Below are positions 9,592-18,685 of a DNA stretch of 64,000 nucleotides, piece by piece. Both the position numbers and the translations under genes were made by a program. The notes under the pieces are model-generated. The model ran no database searches. It was not told the DNA's origin and saw only the letters and a list, made by a program, of their open reading frames with translations. Position 1 is the stretch's first letter. Each line of letters begins with the position of its first letter. The DNA is from SB25 sp050180705 (GTDB taxonomy: Bacteria > Bacteroidota > Bacteroidia > Bacteroidales > Tenuifilaceae), in the NCBI GenBank assembly GCA_050180705.1, contig JBFXDX010000016.1, positions 1-64,000 of the forward strand, in the 5' to 3' direction.

Positions 9592-12107
9592 ATACCATAA
9601 GCCGTTGGATTGGGCACTCCCAAGTTAGTAATATTTCCGTTGCCAGTAGCCGTAGTTATATTGATATCTGAAACGGCTTGTGTAGTAACAATAGGAAGAA
9701 TATAAGCAACAATGTTTTCTTTAGACAAACTGGATGGAGGCAGGGGTGAATTCGTAAAACCACTACCAATAACTGCATTCTGAGTAGATTTTGCATTATC
9801 GTTAAAAGAAATGCCTGCAGTAACAGTTGTTACCTGAATAAAAAATCCTTGCATTGGGGCAATATACTGCGTTTGTCCATCAGAGGAACTCCCATTTACA
9901 TACGACCCGTAACTATTCATATCAGGATTCCATACGTATATGGCATTATTGGTGTTGGTCAGTGTTTTACCCCCACTTATATTCCAATTTATTGTTGTAG
10001 GATAAGGGTTACTGATAAAGTTGTAGCCATAATATTCACTGTCGAAAATTGTATCAATAGTTGCGGTGTTTAATGTTCCTGTAAATGTAATGGTGGTGTC
10101 ATTATCGTTATTGCCGGTGTTGTACTGTATAGCATATCCCATAAAGGCGTTCAATGGATCACCTGCTTTTAAATAATACCAACCGTTTTCAGAAGCAGAT
10201 ATTGCTTCGGATTCTTCACTCCAAGCAACATAGCAATTATGAAAAACGTCATTTACATCATTAATATGAGTTACCGGAATACCCATATAATGCCATTTGT
10301 CTTTTGTAAGGTACTGTTCAACAGTGGCCTGAACTCCTGGTGTGTTATTCATAAGCATGGCTGTACCAGTAGCATCGGAATTGAGCACAAGACCTGTTAT
10401 ACCTGCATTGTTAGTTAAGTCTCCAGAAACAGTTAATACTTTTCCAGGGTTAATTGATAAAATTTGTCCGCTATTAATGGTTAATTCGGCAACTTCATAA
10501 TTGGCATCAATTGTACACGTACCTGCAATTGTTGCATTTGTAGTGGCTCCGGGAATGCCATTATCCCAGTTTGCTTTACTTGACCAGTTTCCAGTACCTG
10601 TGAAGATTGATGTTGCAGGCTCTGTTATAGTCCATGCTAATCGTGGATATTTTCCATCCATTAAACTCCATACAGAAGTGCTCCAACCTGCCGAGGTAAA
10701 TGTTGATGCAGTTTGCATTTCAGAAGTAGTTTTTCCTAATGCAGAAAAAGTACCAACATTACTGCCATATCCAGAAGTATAGACATCAGTATTCCAGAAA
10801 CAATCATTATTGATGACAGAAGTACTACTACCGTTTCGGCCAACAAAACCACCCATATTTGAAGCACTACCTACTAGTTGACTTATGGTATAAGAATCGC
10901 TGATTGTACCCAAATTGGATCCCACAAATCCGCCAATATAATTCCCTGATGGATCACTTGCAGTAACCGATCCGGTGGAATAACAATTATTAATTACTTT
11001 TCCGTCGCCATTAGCACCGATCAACCCTCCACAAATATTTTTTCCGGTTACAGCACCCGAAGCGTAACAATTACTAACATTAGCATAATTGGTTTGTATT
11101 AATCCGGCACAATCTCCATTACTGTTTGAAACACTACCGGTAGCATAACAATTTGTAATGGTACCATAAGCATAAGCTATTAATCCGGCAGTTAAAGCAT
11201 TCTCGCCAGTAGATGTTATTGTACCCGTCGCATAACAATTACTTACCTCTTGGCCAGGGTCATTTCCCTGACCAAACAATCCAGCCACATAACTTAGACC
11301 TGTAACATTACATTCAGAATAACATTGCCTGATGATATTATCTCCATCATTCATACCAACCAAACCACCAACTGTACCGTCAATTGCGGTAACGGTTCCT
11401 GTAGTATAACAACTTTCGAGTGTTGCTGTTCCATACAGATATCCTACCAAACCTCCAGTTTGTAATTTAGCATTAATAGAAAGATTGGTAACTCCAAGGT
11501 TTTTTACAAGACCACCAGTTACAGTACCAAATAAACCAACACATGACTCAGCAGTACGATTTATAAATATATTAGATACAACATATCCTTGTCCATCGTA
11601 AGTACCCCCAAAATCTTTATAGTTACCCGACACTTCATCGAGATAGCCAATGGGCATCCATCCTTCACCATCAAACCATGTTGAAGTAGCAGAAGCATCG
11701 ATATCTGCTGTTTGTTTGAAATACAGGCCTGTAAAATAGGTGCCATTATCCAATGGCTGAATACTGATTTCATAAGCTATCCAGTATAATTCGGCAAGGT
11801 TACTAATCAAGTATGGATCTCCAGGGGTTCCAGTACCCGAAGGTATTGAAGCAACTGGAGTCGTCCCCTTTGCATCCAAAACTGCGAGTTGCATTCCATG
11901 AATACCGTTAGAATACGTTTCATCGTGGGATGCCGTTACCAAGTTGTTATAATTCAATGCAGAAAAAGTAACAGATCCAGAGTGAGCCTTTACTATTCCG
12001 GACGAAAACAGACTAGCAAAAAACATAAATAGGAATAAGATGCTTTTACCTTTTAAAAATATCCCTCTAAATGGGGAAAAATGATTAATGAATAAACCTT
12101 GCTTCAT
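9546..12107 (-). pseudogene. Giant T9SS-secreted adhesin-like protein, N-terminal part (frameshifted)
   Basis: 853-codon frame from the ATG at 12107. A signal peptide occupies about residues 1-42 (hydrophobic FLFMFFASLFSSG, cleavage after a VKA-type motif). Residues about 90-480 hold GLUG-type repeats (GGLVGYLYGTATLESCYTTG, GGFVGSNLGTISDSYT and others), which form a beta-solenoid-like surface module. A cell-surface domain follows (VEQYLTKDKWHYMGIP to GFFIQVT). The frame ends in the beginning of an fn3-like unit (GVPNPTAYGICWNTTG) and then eight out-of-frame residues. The next frame continues the same motif (STTTSDSKVDKG) one base off. Total span 12107 to 5077 is 7031 bp, one base short of a multiple of three, so adding one base near 9570 restores a 2,343-residue protein with a signal peptide and a T9SS domain. 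Either a real mutation or a base-calling error in GGG. Confidence 0.8.
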
Positions 12108-12241
12108 AAAATTTTACTTTATATTAACTTAATTATTTTCAACTATTCAAAAAATATCTCTTTCATTGAAACGACAAGCATTACAATGATGTTAAAGTTC
12201 CAAATTTGATTGAGAATCTTAAAGCTATGCAGTATTTACGC

Positions 12242-12249
12242 CAAAAGTA
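12242..12249 (-). promoter_or_regulatory. Bacteroidota -7 box (TACTTTTG) upstream of the adhesin gene
   Basis: On the minus strand this reads TACTTTTG, a full match to the Bacteroidota primary-sigma -7 consensus TAnnTTTG, about 135 bp before the adhesin start codon. A matching -33 TTG was not clear. Confidence 0.4.
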
Positions 12250-12379
12250 ACACAACTTCGCTATAGTTATTCGTATTCCATAAAATATAATTTATTGTGT
12301 TTTTTTCACTTTGAGAAGATATTCTGTCGCTGTCGCAGTCTGTGTTTACAATATTCATCTGTAATAAAACCAAATGGAT

Positions 12380-13140
12380 TAAAACGTTGATCGTGAGACG
12401 TTCACCGTTGATCGTTGATTGTTGATCGTGAAGAACGATGAGTAGTTCGTTCTCCGTTCTCCGTTTTCCGATCCTCGTTCTCCTCTAACTTCTTCCCTTT
12501 AACTTTTAACGTTTCACGTTTAACGTTCACCGTTGATTGTTGATCGTTGATCGTTGTCCGTAAAGAGGGTTCTTCCCTTTAACGCTTCAAGTTGACTGTT
12601 GATTGTGAAGAGATTCTTCCTTTTAACTTTTCACGTCTCACGTTGTTCGTTGATGGTTGACTGTTGATTGTGAAGAGATTCTTCCCTTTAACTTTTAACG
12701 TCTCACGTTTAACGTTCACCGTTTTCCGTTCTCCGTTTTCCAGTCCTCGTTCGCCTCCAACTTCTTCCTTTTAACGCTTCAAGTTGATCGTTGATGGTTG
12801 ACTGTTGATTGTGAAGAGATTCTTCCCTTTAACTTTTAACGTCTCACGTTTAACGTTCACCGTTGATCGTTGTCCGTAAAAAGGGTTCTTCCCTCTAACG
12901 CTTCAAGTTGACAGTTGATGGTTGATTGTTGATTGTGAAGAGATTCTTCCTTTTAACTTTTAACTTTTAACGTCTCACGTTTAACGTTCACCGTTGTTCA
13001 TAAAGAGATGTATTCCTAACCGCTAACCTCGATCTTCTAAATTCTGTCTTCCATCTTCTAACTTCCTCTAACTTCCTCTAACTTCTAAGACTAAACACCA
13101 TACACTAAAAACTAAAAACTTCCATCCGTCACTAGTCACT
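12380..13140. repeat. Heptamer-based low-complexity repeat tract
   Basis: Most of the 12108-13181 gap is built from a few short words repeated in imperfect 7-bp steps, for example CGTTGAT/TGTTGAT, CCGTTTT/CCGTTCT, TTTAACG and CTTCCTCTAA. A longer composite beginning GATTGTGAAGAGATTCTTCC recurs at 12601, 12666, 12807 and 12931 and continues into AACGTCTCACGTTTAACG. No reading frame, tRNA or promoter is convincing inside. Tracts of the same words occur at 20440-20560, 23335-23500, 24190-24540, 29870-30250 and 34300-34340. They resemble the heptanucleotide STRR elements known from filamentous cyanobacteria in style, not in exact sequence. Confidence 0.85.
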
Positions 13141-13148
13141 AGTCCCCA

Positions 13149-13174
13149 ACAAAAAACCCCACTTGCGTGGGGCG
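13149..13174 (-). terminator. Rho-independent terminator of the 13182-14135 gene
   Basis: On the minus strand GCCCCACGCAAGTGGGG forms a GC-rich hairpin followed by TTTTTTG, immediately after the stop codon at 13182. Confidence 0.85.
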
Positions 13175-13181
13175 TTTGGTA

Positions 13182-14135
13182 CTAGCTCTTAGCCAGCGAT
13201 ATGTTTAGCTCCTCCAGATCATCGTTACTCACGGTTATGCTTAGCTCCTGGTTGCGGTAGCCTATTTTTTTCACCAATACCGTGTACGAGCCCTCGGGTA
13301 GCGACTTAATATTAAACCCACCCTTTTCGGCGGTTTTCTTGGTAAGTAGCACGCCATCCTTCGAAATATTATCCGACATGGCCACTGTCATAGTATCGCT
13401 AATACTGCTGGGGCTAAAGCTTAGCGTAGCGCCCTTAATTGGGTTACCCGTGCCTGCATCGGTAACAACACCCTTTAGCGTTAGCGAACACGCAGCGGCA
13501 TCAACAACCTTACGGGCTGTTCTGTACTCTTCGTAAAGTTTAGCCTCGGTAACTTTTATCATATCCACAATTAGATCTATTCCTTCCAATGCCTTATCGC
13601 CCTCGTCGAAATACTTAATTAGCAGAACAGTGCACTGCCTGTTACGTATAATGCCAAGCCGTGGGGTTGGAATTGCACTCTCGAAGGCCCGAATGGCCAG
13701 CTGTAGCGCATTCAGAGGCTCCTCGGTTATTCCGTAGGTGGCCAATTCGCCGAGGTTGGCCTGAGCCTTATCGTAAACGCCCTGGGCACAATAGCGTAGG
13801 CTCGAATCGGAAAACCTATTAAAATCGCTAGTAGAGTACTTGATTTCTGCCAGCAGCACCTGATTATTAACAAAGGTTGCATAGGCCGTTAACCGTCTCG
13901 ACACATCCGCAACCAGGGCCACCAGTGCGCTCCTAAGCTGCTTTTTCGTTGCCGAGATTCCTCGTTTGCTGAGGCTCTGTTGCTCGGACATAATCTTTAT
14001 TTGATCTACACAATTCTGTAGTATACCTAATAGCTTCGTTAAGTTTGGTAAAGCTGCTAGTTTTACTGTATTTGCGATTAAAAACTCAATAACCGCAAGA
14101 TACATCTTAAATCTTCGTTCTTGACGAATATTCAT
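13182..14135 (-). CDS. Helical protein with C-terminal carboxypeptidase-regulatory-like (CarboxypepD_reg) domain
   Basis: 317 residues without a signal peptide. Residues 1-215 are predicted helical and have no motif I recognise. Residues about 218-317 form a CarboxypepD_reg-like beta-sandwich (LKGVVTDAGTGNPIKGATL, then GGFNIKSLPEGSYTVLVKKIGYR). That fold is usually in secreted or TonB-linked proteins; finding it without an export signal is unusual. The gene is clearly richer in G+C than its neighbours (many GCC, CTG and CGG codons), which suggests a different origin or stronger expression. It has its own terminator and no operon partner. Function unknown. Confidence 0.7.
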   Translation of the reverse strand: MNIRQERRFKMYLAVIEFLIANTVKLAALPNLTKLLGILQNCVDQIKIMSEQQSLSKRGISATKKQLRSALVALVADVSRRLTAYATFVNNQVLLAEIKYSTSDFNRFSDSSLRYCAQGVYDKAQANLGELATYGITEEPLNALQLAIRAFESAIPTPRLGIIRNRQCTVLLIKYFDEGDKALEGIDLIVDMIKVTEAKLYEEYRTARKVVDAAACSLTLKGVVTDAGTGNPIKGATLSFSPSSISDTMTVAMSDNISKDGVLLTKKTAEKGGFNIKSLPEGSYTVLVKKIGYRNQELSITVSNDDLEELNISLAKS

Positions 14136-14362
14136 AATCGTAAATTTTAATTGTTAATAATAAAACCGATTTAAATAAAATTAAACCGATTTTTTCGGAA
14201 AAGCAAATTTCGCCACAATGTTATTGTCTGTTTCTTGCTGATTGTAAATGCGATAGTAGCGTGGATCGTTGATGGTTGTTCGTTGATGGTTGACAGACGA
14301 AGGTGGTTTAGTATTTAGTGTACAGTTTTTAGTGTTTGGTAGACAATGATGGGTGGCATACA

Positions 14363-14432
14363 AGGATTGATGGAGTATTGGATTATTGGAGTGCTACTTC
14401 ATTGCTCCACTACTCCAATCAAAGGGTTGTAA
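14363..14432 (+). repeat. Composite GGAG...CTCC repeat, left copy bracketing the defence-like operon
   Basis: Carries the words ACAAGGATTGATGGAGTATT, then a short imperfect inverted repeat GGAGTGCTAC/CATTGCTCC, and ends in AAAGGGTTGTAA at 14421-14432. A second copy at 20628-20691 ends in the same 12-mer at 20680-20691 in the same orientation, 6,259 bp away. Both copies lead directly into a 110-bp palindrome element. The same GGAG...CTCC unit makes up the 199-bp tandem array at 22825-23295. Confidence 0.75.
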
Positions 14433-14437
14433 CGCTG

Positions 14438-14547
14438 GCGGTATGGTTTGTTGCCGATTTCAAAGCACTTTCCTATCAAGTTACAGCGACTTTTGATACG
14501 AACTGTGCCGCTCAAATACGCACTGTACTGGCAATTAACTATACCGC
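14438..14547. repeat. 110-bp long-palindrome element (attC-like), element 2
   Basis: Outer arms GCGGTAT (14438-14444) and ATACCGC (14541-14547) pair perfectly and the pairing continues inward through GTT/AAC and TTGCC/GGCAA with small bulges. Same size as elements 1 and 3. Immediately outside the right arm is GTGTTGGCAACTGG. The remaining part of the gap, 14548-14803, holds a different sequence with TTTGAG (14664-14669) and CTCAAA (14803-14808) at its ends, the latter overlapping the stop codon of the protease gene; that may be a fourth, less symmetric element but its arms do not pair well. Confidence 0.55.
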
Positions 14548-14803
14548 GTGTTGGCAACTGGTGTTCATTCATATCCGTCTGCTTATCATTTATTTAGCTT
14601 TTAATTTCTTGTCATTGTCAATCTGCACAAACCTATCCACGAAGCACAAATTTATTTTGTTTTTTTGAGCGTGGGTAATCCTAAAACCGACCTGAAAGGC
14701 GGTTACTCGGACTGGATAGGCGGAAGCTCTTTTGTAGGCCTTTGGATTGAGCGTTGACTTGTGTGGGCTTGCAAATGTGCTTACGACCGTGCGTTGGCTA
14801 AAC

Positions 14804-15481
14804 TCAAACAATTATATCATTATATTTGATTTCGTTTTTGAACTCAATTAATCTTTCAACTAATTGTAGTTTTTGATTTTTTGACCAATTTTCTTGTTGA
14901 ATTATCTCATTAATTTTCACATTTATTATGTGATTAATGCCTTTAACGAAACTATGAAAAGAGTTTATATTTATTGCCTTTTTGAAACCATACAAAACAG
15001 ATTCTACAAGTGAACTTTTGTAAAATGAAAGATGTTCTTCATTGCAATCAGACCAGTAGTCAACTTCAATATCTCGATTATGGTTGATATGTGACCAATC
15101 TGTGGGCATATCGCCAAATACAATATAATTTTTTATTTGAGCAGAATTTCTTTGTAATTTAATGAAATAATCACTCGAATTACAGGAAAACAAAACAATT
15201 GAACAATCTTGCAAGAGTCTTGCGCCTGAAGGGATATCACATAGCATTTTTTTCTCTTTATTCTCATCAACTCCTCCAAATAATCCACTAGGTGTACCAT
15301 GACCTATGAATAAAACCAATTGGGCATCATCATCAATAATTGTATGCAAGGTTGCACCATATTTAGGTCTGTGAACAATTACATTTGGAAATAATGCTTT
15401 TAAACCGTCAAATAATGGAAGAAGAAAATCAATTGAAGGATCTTCTGGATATATTAAAATTACATTTTTAAAGTTTTTCAT
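14804..15481 (-). CDS. CHAT/caspase-like cysteine protease, putative effector
   Basis: 225 residues, last gene of the five-gene operon. Two hydrophobic strands each end in a candidate catalytic residue: LVLFIGHGTPSG (His about 61) and IVLFSCNSSDYF (Cys about 100). This His-then-Cys order, each after a beta-strand, with GHG and SC(N/E) motifs, is the pattern of clan CD proteases of the CHAT/caspase type. It is short: there is no recognition domain beyond a 110-residue helical C-terminal region (from about 115). The start overlaps the response-regulator gene by 14 bp, so translation is probably coupled. In known bacterial systems CHAT proteases act as suicide or signalling proteases during phage defence; that role here is inferred from the context. 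Structural prediction is needed to confirm the fold; peptidase family C-type alternatives are possible. Confidence 0.6.
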   Translation of the reverse strand: MKNFKNVILIYPEDPSIDFLLPLFDGLKALFPNVIVHRPKYGATLHTIIDDDAQLVLFIGHGTPSGLFGGVDENKEKKMLCDIPSGARLLQDCSIVLFSCNSSDYFIKLQRNSAQIKNYIVFGDMPTDWSHINHNRDIEVDYWSDCNEEHLSFYKSSLVESVLYGFKKAININSFHSFVKGINHIINVKINEIIQQENWSKNQKLQLVERLIEFKNEIKYNDIIV

Positions 15482-16157
15482 TTATGCTTACATAATGAGA
15501 TAATGTCAATCCAAACAATTCATCAAGGATATCTTTAGCATCTGGTGCATCTCCCTCAATTTTATCAGCTAATTCTGAGAATGTTAAAGTATTATACGCA
15601 GGGGAGAAAGAGTTAATAACAATATTCTCTCCTTCAAACTCTCTCAATTTTGAAGGTAGTATCTCATCTAATTTTGATTGCTTTAAATAATGTATAGCTT
15701 CGCTTTTAAAATCCTTATCCAAAAAACTATCAATTTTTAGATTAATTAATTTAGCAAGATTATTTACCTTTTTAGAATTAGTAATACCTTCTTTTTCAAA
15801 TATATCTCTTACAATCTGTTCTCTCCTTCCTGATATTATGATAAATGAACATTTTTGAAATTTAGGAACTTCTCGTAACTTTTGGATTACATCAATACCT
15901 TTAAATTTCTCATTACTTCCATAAAATTGGTCTACAACAATTAAATTAGGCTTTAACGTTTTAAGTTCAAATTGAATGCCCGTAATTAACATATCAAGAT
16001 CTGGATCTTTTTCAGTGTTCCAAAAAGCCCTATCGTTAGGGTTTATATATTTTGTAACTAAATCTATTGATTCGTTAGATCGCAAATGCGTCTTAATATT
16101 ATCAAGAACGCCTATATGATCTTGACTGTCATCTATTAATAACAATACCTTTTCCAT
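15468..16157 (-). CDS. Response regulator: receiver domain with uncharacterised C-terminal domain
   Basis: 229 residues. The first 130 form a receiver domain: acidic pair Asp9-Asp10 in VLLLIDDSQ, phospho-acceptor Asp about 76 in NLIVVDQFYGS, and the conserved Ser about 109 in FIIISGRR. About 30 extra residues lie between beta-2 and the acceptor strand compared with CheY. The C-terminal 100 residues (rich in Leu/Asp, ending HYVSINEKL) match no DNA-binding output domain I know, which fits protein-protein signalling to the adjacent protease rather than transcription. The ATG shares one base with the kinase stop codon (TAATG), and the 3' end overlaps the protease gene, so kinase, regulator and protease are expressed as a unit. 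Confidence 0.75.
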   Translation of the reverse strand: MEKVLLLIDDSQDHIGVLDNIKTHLRSNESIDLVTKYINPNDRAFWNTEKDPDLDMLITGIQFELKTLKPNLIVVDQFYGSNEKFKGIDVIQKLREVPKFQKCSFIIISGRREQIVRDIFEKEGITNSKKVNNLAKLINLKIDSFLDKDFKSEAIHYLKQSKLDEILPSKLREFEGENIVINSFSPAYNTLTFSELADKIEGDAPDAKDILDELFGLTLSHYVSINEKL

Positions 16158-18685
16158 TATTTAAATGTCAATTTAAATGTTGCTCCTTTTAGTGAAATAT
16201 TATTGCCTACAAAAGCAATATCCCCATACATTTCTTTCATCTTTTTCTTTACTGAATATAATCCTATACCTGAACCTTCAGTCTTAGATTTTACACCGAG
16301 ATCAAAGATTTTTTCTGGATTAGGAAATGAATCTAAATCTAATCCATCTCCATTATCATTAAAAAAGACTTCTAAAGCATTTGCTTCTTTTTTAAATACA
16401 ATTTCAATTTCTTTTGCCTTGGATTTCAAAGCATTGGATATTAAATTATCTAAAATAATTGATAAATCGAGAATACTTAATCTAGTAACAAAATCAGAAT
16501 GACCTTTACATTTAATGCTTACTTTATTTTTATAGGCAGAACTATATACGTCAATATATTCTTTTATGTATTTAGCTACATTAACTTTTTGTACTTCTTG
16601 GTCTGCTTTGAAGTTGGATTTAGTAATGAGCATACTTAACTTCTTAACTCTTTCAGCAACAAGTTTCAAATTACTTATATCAGAAAATAAAATATGATTT
16701 TCTTGCAACTTATCTTTATGCTCATTTAAAATTTTCTCAAGGCTTTCATCAAGGCCAATAGCAAAAAGTTTTACACTGTGGATTAATTCTAATGTTTCAG
16801 TACTTGTAGTTTTTGTGGAAGAAAGATATATATTTTTATCTTTTTCTTGTTCTAGCGTTTTTTCCGTTTGTTTGTGGGCTTCTTTTTCTACTTTTAAATT
16901 TTGTTCTGCCTTATATTTTGCCAGTTCAGCTTCTGCTCTTTCCTTTTCCTTTCTTGCAGTTTCTAATTCAGCCTGACGTCTTTTCTCCTCCTCCTCTTTT
17001 TGCTTTTTTTCTGCTTCTATTCTTTTTATTTCTTCCTCTTCAGTTTTTTTTTCTGCATCGATTCGGCGTTTTTCCTCAAGTTCAGCTCGCTTAATTGCTT
17101 CTTCTTTTTCTAGAATTATTCTGTTGAAATTTTCTTCAGTAAGTTTGACCTGATTAAGCAGTTCTATATCATTAGTTTTTTCTGCAATTTTCTCAAGATC
17201 AGCAATAAATTTAGGTTGAACATTTTCTAACTGAGCATTTACTAAATCAACTAAATCTTTATTGTATTCAATTATTTTTACATCTTTCTCATCTGAAAGT
17301 GACTTTATTAAATTGACAAAATCAATTTTACTTCCAATATTGCTAGTTATATCTTCGTAACTATCCTTGTCTTTGTCATTCTTTAATAAACCTCTTTGCT
17401 GTTCAGCAATTTCTTCATTAATGAAATAATTTTTTCTTTTAAAAGCCTCACCCCACAGAACTCCAACAACATATCTTTCTAATCTCTTAAAAGCTTTATC
17501 ATTAAACACTTCAAAAAGACAATTCTTCCCTAAAGTTGTGACAAGACCTCCATCTCTGCTTGACACTTCCTTAAACTCATCAAAGTTCTCAGTAACTAAA
17601 TCTACTCGTCCAAATAAATCTCTTGTACCTAAGAATCTATTATAACCTTGTTGTTTACGCTTATCAATTTCCCAACTATCATCTCCAACATTACCATATG
17701 GTTGCACCCTAAAGCCATTTTTAAAAAGAAAAACATTTCCATAGTTTTGAGGTTCAATATCCATGATTTTGCCAAAATTTATTTTGGCACTTCTATTAAG
17801 AAAATACAAACTTATATCTAAATCGTCAATAAAATCAACAAATTGATTTTTCTCTTCTATATGATATATTAAGGTGCCTCTGTCCGTTACTTTCGTAGTA
17901 ATTTTATCTTTTTCAACTTTAACATTAATCTGAGTCGTTTTTATGTCAAGAACACTTAAAATACTATTAGTAATAATACCGTTGATTTTCTGAAATGCGG
18001 TTTTCTGTTTATCGCTTTCAAAAAAATCTGTTGCAATTATTTCTATGGAAAAATCACTTTGATTTGAGAATGGATTAATAACCTTTTCAAGAGAATGTTT
18101 CAAACCCCTTATTTTTTCTTCTGTCCAATTTGAATTTAACTTAAAAATTCGTAAAATCGTGCCATGTGTCTTATTATTATGATACGATATAATCTCATCT
18201 GTTTTCTCAAATGGAATTTCAATTGCACCAAAGCTTTGTTTAGGATCTATTTCAAAGTGATTCCAATCAACTTGTACTTTACAGGTTTGTTTGGAATTAA
18301 AATCTGTAGTAATCAATTCTAGTGAATTTCCTAGTCTATCACAAGAAAATCGACCAACACCTTTTGCACCAGCGTAGAAACGTCTAGATTTTAAATTATT
18401 TAAATGTGCTCCTCTTGTTAGTTGATTATCTTCCGAGCCATCTTTTTTAGCAGAATAAGCAACGGCAAACCATTTTTCTTTTATGTCTATTTCAGACATT
18501 CCTTTCCCATTATCAACAATAATAATTTCATCCTTCTTAAATGTTATTGAAACAAAATCAGCATAAGCATCATAGGAATTTTTGACAAGTTCATAAATTG
18601 CAATATAATCATCGGTAATTAAATCTCTACCAATGATATTTTTCATTCCTGTTTTTATGTCAAAAGAAATATACTCTTTACTCAT
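16157..18685 (-). CDS. MORC/Hsp90-like GHKL ATPase fused to coiled coil and histidine-kinase core
   Basis: 842 residues with two GHKL ATPase domains. The N-terminal one (about 1-250) has the N-box ELVKNSYDAYAD (32-43), DNGKGM (58-63) and the lid GAKGVGR (106-112), the arrangement of MORC/Hsp90/MutL-type DNA-clamp ATPases. A transducer-like region follows to about 430. Residues about 530-620 are a highly charged Glu/Lys/Arg/Ala coiled coil or single helix. The C-terminal part is kinase-like: a candidate phospho-acceptor helix LELIHSVKLFA (His about 636) and a HATPase domain with N-box NLISNALKSK (about 747-756), DNGDGL (777-782) and GSGIGL (804-809). There are no transmembrane segments, so it senses a cytoplasmic signal. 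MORC-like ATPases next to cytosine methyltransferases are known from restriction-modification-type operons; joining one to a histidine kinase is unusual. Its start overlaps the methyltransferase end by 8 bp. Confidence 0.8.
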   Translation of the reverse strand: MSKEYISFDIKTGMKNIIGRDLITDDYIAIYELVKNSYDAYADFVSITFKKDEIIIVDNGKGMSEIDIKEKWFAVAYSAKKDGSEDNQLTRGAHLNNLKSRRFYAGAKGVGRFSCDRLGNSLELITTDFNSKQTCKVQVDWNHFEIDPKQSFGAIEIPFEKTDEIISYHNNKTHGTILRIFKLNSNWTEEKIRGLKHSLEKVINPFSNQSDFSIEIIATDFFESDKQKTAFQKINGIITNSILSVLDIKTTQINVKVEKDKITTKVTDRGTLIYHIEEKNQFVDFIDDLDISLYFLNRSAKINFGKIMDIEPQNYGNVFLFKNGFRVQPYGNVGDDSWEIDKRKQQGYNRFLGTRDLFGRVDLVTENFDEFKEVSSRDGGLVTTLGKNCLFEVFNDKAFKRLERYVVGVLWGEAFKRKNYFINEEIAEQQRGLLKNDKDKDSYEDITSNIGSKIDFVNLIKSLSDEKDVKIIEYNKDLVDLVNAQLENVQPKFIADLEKIAEKTNDIELLNQVKLTEENFNRIILEKEEAIKRAELEEKRRIDAEKKTEEEEIKRIEAEKKQKEEEEKRRQAELETARKEKERAEAELAKYKAEQNLKVEKEAHKQTEKTLEQEKDKNIYLSSTKTTSTETLELIHSVKLFAIGLDESLEKILNEHKDKLQENHILFSDISNLKLVAERVKKLSMLITKSNFKADQEVQKVNVAKYIKEYIDVYSSAYKNKVSIKCKGHSDFVTRLSILDLSIILDNLISNALKSKAKEIEIVFKKEANALEVFFNDNGDGLDLDSFPNPEKIFDLGVKSKTEGSGIGLYSVKKKMKEMYGDIAFVGNNISLKGATFKLTFK

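Noticed and set aside
14336..14668. 110-codon plus-strand frame over the repeat and palindrome element 2
   Set aside because: It is wholly composed of repeat and palindrome sequence; no promoter or homology.
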